From a virus, in IMG/VR virus record IMGVR_UViG_3300003324_000465, positions 42,877-106,876 of that record: 64,000 nt of DNA; one strand, given 5' to 3'. This document shows positions 60,691 to 64,000 of this stretch, piece by piece. Both the position numbers and the translations under genes were made by a program. Position 1 is the first letter of the stretch, and every line of letters starts with the position of its first letter. The notes under the pieces were generated by a model. It was not told where the DNA came from. It did not search any database and was given only the letters and a program-made list of their open reading frames with translations.

Positions 60691-60814
60691 GATGCTATAA
60701 GTCTAACCGATAATGGACGTAATGTTTATTATAGGATGATCTCTATAATGGACTGTACGTAAAAAGACCGTTTGATCAATGGTCTCAATGAGCGTTCGAG
60801 TCGCTCTAGCATCT
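60691..60814 (+). tRNA. tRNA-Ile-like (GAT) with hairpin insertion
   Basis: Acceptor GATGCTA/TAGCATC, D arm with GTC/GAC, anticodon arm ACCGT-TTGATCA-ATGGT (GAT), T arm GAGCG-TTCGAGT-CGCTC. A 45-base hairpin (CGTA/TACG, then ATTATAG/CTATAAT) lies between D and anticodon arms, flanked by repeated ATAATGGAC. Ends TATT, so CCA is not encoded. Confidence 0.65.
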
Positions 60815-60832
60815 ATTAGTATTGAGGTAATA

Positions 60833-61012
60833 ATGAGTAAATTATATAAATTGCGTCGCGATATTAAAAGAAATCCTAGTAAATATATTAATGCATCGTG
60901 GAATAATCATATAAAAGGCGCTTATTTCATATATAAAGATGAAATAATTACAGATACATGGAGTAGAAGTTATAAGAAATTTATAACAAAGGTGTTGAAA
61001 GAGATACAATAA
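60833..61012 (+). CDS. Basic hypothetical protein, 59 aa
   Basis: Start MSKLYKLRRDIKRNPSK after GAGGTAATA. Strongly basic; may bind nucleic acid. Ends one base before tRNA-Ser. Confidence 0.55.
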   Translation: MSKLYKLRRDIKRNPSKYINASWNNHIKGAYFIYKDEIITDTWSRSYKKFITKVLKEIQ

Positions 61013-61013
61013 T

Positions 61014-61100
61014 GGAAGATTGACAGAGCATGGTAATGTGAAGTCCTGCTAAGACTATGCCGCTGTAATAGGCGCAAAGGTTCAAATCCTTTATCTTCCG
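61014..61100 (+). tRNA. tRNA-Ser (GCT)
   Basis: Acceptor GGAAGAT/ATCTTCC, anticodon loop CTGCTAA, long variable arm (GCC/GGC), T loop TTCAAAT. No CCA (GTTG). Confidence 0.85.
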
Positions 61101-61143
61101 TTGTCAATAACTGCGCGCATTTTATTATAAGAAGGAAAAAAGT

Positions 61144-61317
61144 ATGTTGTTTGATGTTGTATTTTGTAATGATAGTGGAATATTACGAATACGTGTTACA
61201 AATGATAGTGCTGGTAAAGATGCTATATTACGTCCTGTATACCATAATATGTTGACTATGAGTATAGGTGATTATCTACTATTGAATGATAAATACTATA
61301 TAGTAAGATTAAGTTAA
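61144..61317 (+). CDS. Hypothetical protein, 57 aa
   Basis: MLFDVVFCNDSGILRI after GAAGG; beta-rich. A GC-core variant (GCGCGC) is upstream at 61109. Stop abuts tRNA-Ser (TGA). Confidence 0.55.
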   Translation: MLFDVVFCNDSGILRIRVTNDSAGKDAILRPVYHNMLTMSIGDYLLLNDKYYIVRLS

Positions 61318-61406
61318 CGAAGGTCAACCCGATTGGTGACGGGAATTGTCTTGAAAACATTTGAGCCTAATAAGCCTTAAGCGTTCGACTCGCTTACCTT
61401 CGGCCA
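61318..61406 (+). tRNA. tRNA-Ser (TGA)
   Basis: Acceptor CGAAGGT/ACCTTCG, anticodon loop CTTGAAA, long variable region, T loop TTCGACT, GCCA. Confidence 0.85.
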
Positions 61407-61428
61407 ATAATAAAGAAAGGAATACTAT

Positions 61429-61605
61429 ATGAGGTTATGCGCTGTTATAGAGTGCGGAGTTTGTCATAGAGTAACAGTAATTATTTTGGATAATGGAATA
61501 CATTATTGCTCAAATAATGCATGTCACGCTACCTTAATTATTGCAAATGACATAAATGCAATGATTAAAAATAATTCAATAATTCAATATACATATGAAT
61601 GTTGA
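61429..61605 (+). CDS. Zinc-knuckle protein, 58 aa
   Basis: CGVC and, after 15 residues, CSNNAC give zinc ligands. GAAAGGAA upstream. Unknown. Confidence 0.55.
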   Translation: MRLCAVIECGVCHRVTVIILDNGIHYCSNNACHATLIIANDINAMIKNNSIIQYTYEC

Positions 61606-61615
61606 AAGGCTTTAT

Positions 61616-61873
61616 ATGAATACATGTCCGGTTTGTACATATAATGATGAAGATGTTGCACTATTAAATATATATAATGTTACAATGACGATTTGTAACG
61701 AATGTGGTAGTATTCATATACAAGATACAGGGCAGATAATACGTATGCAACAGCATAATTTTATTGTTAAAACTAATCCTTTTACATTGCCTGGATTTGT
61801 TGCTGTTGCATGGGCAGTAGGCGAAGTTAATAATGTTTGGTTGTATATTAAACAAGAACTGGATAATAAATAA
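61616..61873 (+). CDS. Zinc-ribbon protein, 85 aa
   Basis: MNTCPVCTYNDE...CNECGSIHI: two CxxC pairs. Start set by GAAAGG. Overlaps the next gene by one base. Confidence 0.6.
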   Translation: MNTCPVCTYNDEDVALLNIYNVTMTICNECGSIHIQDTGQIIRMQQHNFIVKTNPFTLPGFVAVAWAVGEVNNVWLYIKQELDNK

Positions 61874-62058
61874 TGAAGTTTACTATAGCGGTTATTCCAG
61901 ATAATCAGCAAGAAGAACAAACTATTATAGACATTATAGATAGCTATGGGCTACTTACGGATAAGAATAAGAATAATACAATAACATTACGTTTTAATAG
62001 CCATACCACTTTCATATTTATTGCATCTATGCTTGTGGAATACTATGCAGGAATATAG
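61873..62058 (+). CDS. Hypothetical protein, 61 aa
   Basis: Coupled to the previous gene (TAATG). Alpha/beta. Unknown. Confidence 0.5.
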   Translation: MKFTIAVIPDNQQEEQTIIDIIDSYGLLTDKNKNNTITLRFNSHTTFIFIASMLVEYYAGI

Positions 62059-62070
62059 GAAAAAATACAC

Positions 62071-62298
62071 ATGATTATTCTTATCGATATTAGTGACACT
62101 GGTTTAAGGCCGGGACATGTGCGCGCTACTCAATTTGTTGCACCATCTATGATAACAAGTGCAGTATTTATAGCTTTTTTTAATGGTGATGAGTTCTATA
62201 TTATTAAAAGCCCTTGGGCACGTATTAATGTATATGGTAAAATAGATGATCTTTCTGAGTTAGTTGAGTATCATATTGCAAGGATTATCAATAAGTGA
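62071..62298 (+). CDS. Hypothetical protein, 75 aa
   Basis: MIILIDISDTGLRPGH, alpha/beta. Unknown. Confidence 0.55.
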   Translation: MIILIDISDTGLRPGHVRATQFVAPSMITSAVFIAFFNGDEFYIIKSPWARINVYGKIDDLSELVEYHIARIINK

Positions 62299-62363
62299 AT
62301 AAGATACACATAGTTATTGATCAAATAAACGAATATGGCCAAACAGTAGCACAAGTTAGATAA
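62295..62363 (+). CDS. Possible 22-aa peptide
   Basis: GTG start overlaps the previous stop (GTGA). Too short to be sure. Confidence 0.25.
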   Translation: MNKIHIVIDQINEYGQTVAQVR

Positions 62364-62381
62364 ATATATATTTGTCGATAT

Positions 62382-62453
62382 GGTGTAGTTCGTATAACGG
62401 TAGTATGATATATTGTGAATATATAGGAGACGGTTCGATTCCGTTACTGCACA
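62382..62453 (+). tRNA. tRNA-His (GTG)
   Basis: Acceptor GTGTAGT/ACTGCAC with an extra G in front (the G-1 of tRNA-His), anticodon loop TTGTGAA, T loop TTCGATT. No CCA (ACTA). Bacterial tRNA-His normally has C73; this has A. Confidence 0.82.
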
Positions 62454-62471
62454 CTAAAAAAGGATATAGAT

Positions 62472-62678
62472 ATGCAAATAGTTATAAAAAGAATATCTAT
62501 AATTAGTTCAGAAGTTGAATATTTAACTTATAATGGTGATTGGTCAACAGATAAACAAGATGCTTTATTGTTTGATGCGCAAGATGATCTTAGCGGAGCA
62601 ATGCTTATTGCTAATGTATCCAATAAAGATGATATTACTCATATTTATTTTATAGATTATATAAGGTATAGTAACTAA
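62472..62678 (+). CDS. Hypothetical protein, 68 aa
   Basis: YNGDWSTDKQDALLFDAQDD resembles ENGKWTSDDEDALLFPDSE in the gene at 63207, so the two share a domain. Unknown. Confidence 0.6.
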   Translation: MQIVIKRISIISSEVEYLTYNGDWSTDKQDALLFDAQDDLSGAMLIANVSNKDDITHIYFIDYIRYSN

Positions 62679-63025
62679 TGAATATCTTTGTATATGGTGC
62701 AAATACACAAGGTCGCCATGGTAAAGGGGCTGCTTTAGAGGCAGTACAAAAACATGGAGCAGTGTATGGACGTGTAGGGTTATGTGGTAATTCTTATGGA
62801 GTTATAACAAAAGAATTGCGCGCAAATTATCCACCTATAACAATTAAAGATATAAGTAAAGAAATAGATTTACTCATTATATGCGCCTACGAACATCCAG
62901 ATTATACGTTTATATGTACACCGTTTGGTACAGGTCTTGCTGGATTTTCTCATGATATTATGCGCGCATTGTTTCAAGAAAAAGAAGTACCAAGTAATAT
63001 AATATTGCCTGAAGAATGGAGATAA
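62678..63025 (+). CDS. Conserved phage-type protein (GRHGKGAA family)
   Basis: 115 residues; GRHGKGAALEAVQKHGA, GNSYGVITKELR, and FICTPFGTGLAGFSHD are like a widespread family of phage and bacterial proteins of unknown function, perhaps a nucleotide-binding Rossmann-like fold. Confidence 0.6.
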   Translation: MNIFVYGANTQGRHGKGAALEAVQKHGAVYGRVGLCGNSYGVITKELRANYPPITIKDISKEIDLLIICAYEHPDYTFICTPFGTGLAGFSHDIMRALFQEKEVPSNIILPEEWR

Positions 63026-63029
63026 TGAT

Positions 63030-63200
63030 ATGGAAGTAGAAGTAAGACTTATATCTTATACTGGTATTCATGGTATTGTTGAATATAATCATATAAGATA
63101 TTCTATCGAATTATCATGGCTAAGATCACATGTTGTTGACGACGTTTACACAATCTATGATTCTTTTCTAAATCCTAAGAATATTGTTACGGGTAAATAA
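63030..63200 (+). CDS. Hypothetical protein, 56 aa
   Basis: MEVEVRLISYTGIHGIVEY, beta-rich. Unknown. Confidence 0.5.
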   Translation: MEVEVRLISYTGIHGIVEYNHIRYSIELSWLRSHVVDDVYTIYDSFLNPKNIVTGK

Positions 63201-63206
63201 TTAATT

Positions 63207-63482
63207 ATGTGGATTTGTCATATTTGTGGACAAGAAAATAATCCAGAAGAACATGCTCTATTTTGTGAAAATTGCGGTCAACAGCGTAAACTGACAAAAG
63301 GATATGTATTGCGCATGATTGTTGAAAGATACCGCGTATTTTATTATACTGAAAATGGTAAATGGACTTCTGATGATGAGGATGCTTTATTATTTCCAGA
63401 TAGTGAAATACCTGCGCAATTATATAGTAATTTAGATTTTAATTGTTGTACATATACTATGATCTATACAGAAAGGGTATAA
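63207..63482 (+). CDS. Zinc-ribbon protein, 91 aa
   Basis: CHICGQENNPEEHALFCENCG at the N-terminus is a zinc ribbon; the C-terminal part shares GKWTSDDEDALLF with the gene at 62472. Unknown. Confidence 0.6.
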   Translation: MWICHICGQENNPEEHALFCENCGQQRKLTKGYVLRMIVERYRVFYYTENGKWTSDDEDALLFPDSEIPAQLYSNLDFNCCTYTMIYTERV

Positions 63483-63934
63483 TGTTTACTTTACAAGATG
63501 CTATGAAATTAGCAATAAATGCTTTTGGTGATCAAAAAGATAAAAGTGGGCGGGAATTATCAGTATGGCATTCATTTCGTGTAGCTGAAATGCTTTCCGA
63601 TCCTATCGATCAAATGATAGCTCTATTACATGATGTGTTGGAAGATACGGAAATAACGGTAAATGTTTTGTATACATTAGATGTGCCGCGAGAAGTTATC
63701 GATACTGTTATAGAGCTTACTCGTTCCAAAGAGAGGTATTTTGATTATATTGATCGTATTAAGTCGCCGCGAGGTATTAAAGTAAAATTAGCAGATATTG
63801 TAGATAATTGTAATAGACTCCATACATTGCTCAATGTAATAGAAAAAGCATCTATGCATAATAGATATATAAAAGCATATAATATTCTTATAAATAAACT
63901 TTATGAATTAAGTACAGACATAAACAGTACATAA
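63482..63934 (+). CDS. HD-domain hydrolase, RelA/SpoT- or MESH1-like
   Basis: Start MFTLQDAMKLAINAF (63482), coupled to the previous stop. 150 residues: HSFRVAEML, ALLHDVLEDT (HD), and VKLADIVDN match the ppGpp-hydrolase HD domain. There is no synthetase part. It may hydrolyse (p)ppGpp or a related nucleotide. Confidence 0.75.
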   Translation: MFTLQDAMKLAINAFGDQKDKSGRELSVWHSFRVAEMLSDPIDQMIALLHDVLEDTEITVNVLYTLDVPREVIDTVIELTRSKERYFDYIDRIKSPRGIKVKLADIVDNCNRLHTLLNVIEKASMHNRYIKAYNILINKLYELSTDINST

Positions 63935-63942
63935 TTCATGAG

Positions 63943-64000
63943 TAATGACGTTTCTTCTAATGGTAGGAAACGACGCTTTGAACGTCGATAATGTGGGTTC
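63943..64000 (+). tRNA. tRNA-Gln (TTG), partial
   Basis: Anticodon arm CGACG-CTTTGAA-CGTCG gives TTG, and D arm has GG. The T arm is cut at the window end. Confidence 0.75.

Overview
This window is part of an AT-rich tailed double-stranded DNA bacteriophage (Caudoviricetes, siphovirus-like). It shows an HK97-type head module, a long tape-measure gene with two overlapping tail-chaperone genes, a fibronectin-like tail protein, and an amidase endolysin beside small membrane proteins. The host cannot be named from sequence alone. Its promoters fit ordinary bacterial TTGACA-17-TATAAT sites, and most genes have purine-rich ribosome binding sites. The phage carries its own replication and nucleotide machinery: family A DNA polymerase, DnaB-type helicase, DnaG-type primase, RecA-like recombinase, two PD-(D/E)XK nucleases, class II ribonucleotide reductase and dUTPase.

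Layout. Positions 1-15,600 (minus strand) hold accessory and replication genes. Positions 15,600-34,000 (minus strand) hold tail, connector, capsid and protease genes, read from the capsid at the high end to the tail fibre at the low end. Positions 34,100-37,740 (minus) hold nucleotide metabolism. Near 37,750-37,990 is a divergent control region full of palindromes. Rightward from 37,993 come terminase, portal, amidase and lysis genes. From 45,400 to the end is a very long plus-strand tRNA and structured-RNA region, first gene-poor and then (after 56,700) rich in short unknown genes.

Selfish elements are common. The tape-measure gene and a tail-tube-like gene are each split by an apparent group I intron, one with a GIY-YIG and one with a LAGLIDADG endonuclease gene, each behind its own promoter. 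TerL carries an intein exactly at its P-loop. An HNH gene overlaps a tRNA, and another HNH-like gene runs off the left edge.

The most unusual part is the RNA region. I can read about 26 tRNAs or tRNA-like genes, covering 19 amino acids (I see none for threonine), interleaved with long-stemmed structured RNAs. Just upstream of a TROVE/Ro60-family gene lie five related RNAs sharing a 5' signature (GTAGCGG, 9-11 bases, TACAACG). One of them contains a complete circularly permuted tRNA: T arm and ACCA first, acceptor 5' strand and D arm second. This matches the architecture known for bacterial Y RNAs, the partners of Ro proteins, so I read it as a phage-borne Ro ribonucleoprotein system with several candidate Y RNAs. 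Other candidate novel elements are a four-copy structured RNA found where genes end, a GC-core motif scattered in AT-rich DNA, tRNA genes with large insertions, and three promoters carrying CTTAAC boxes.
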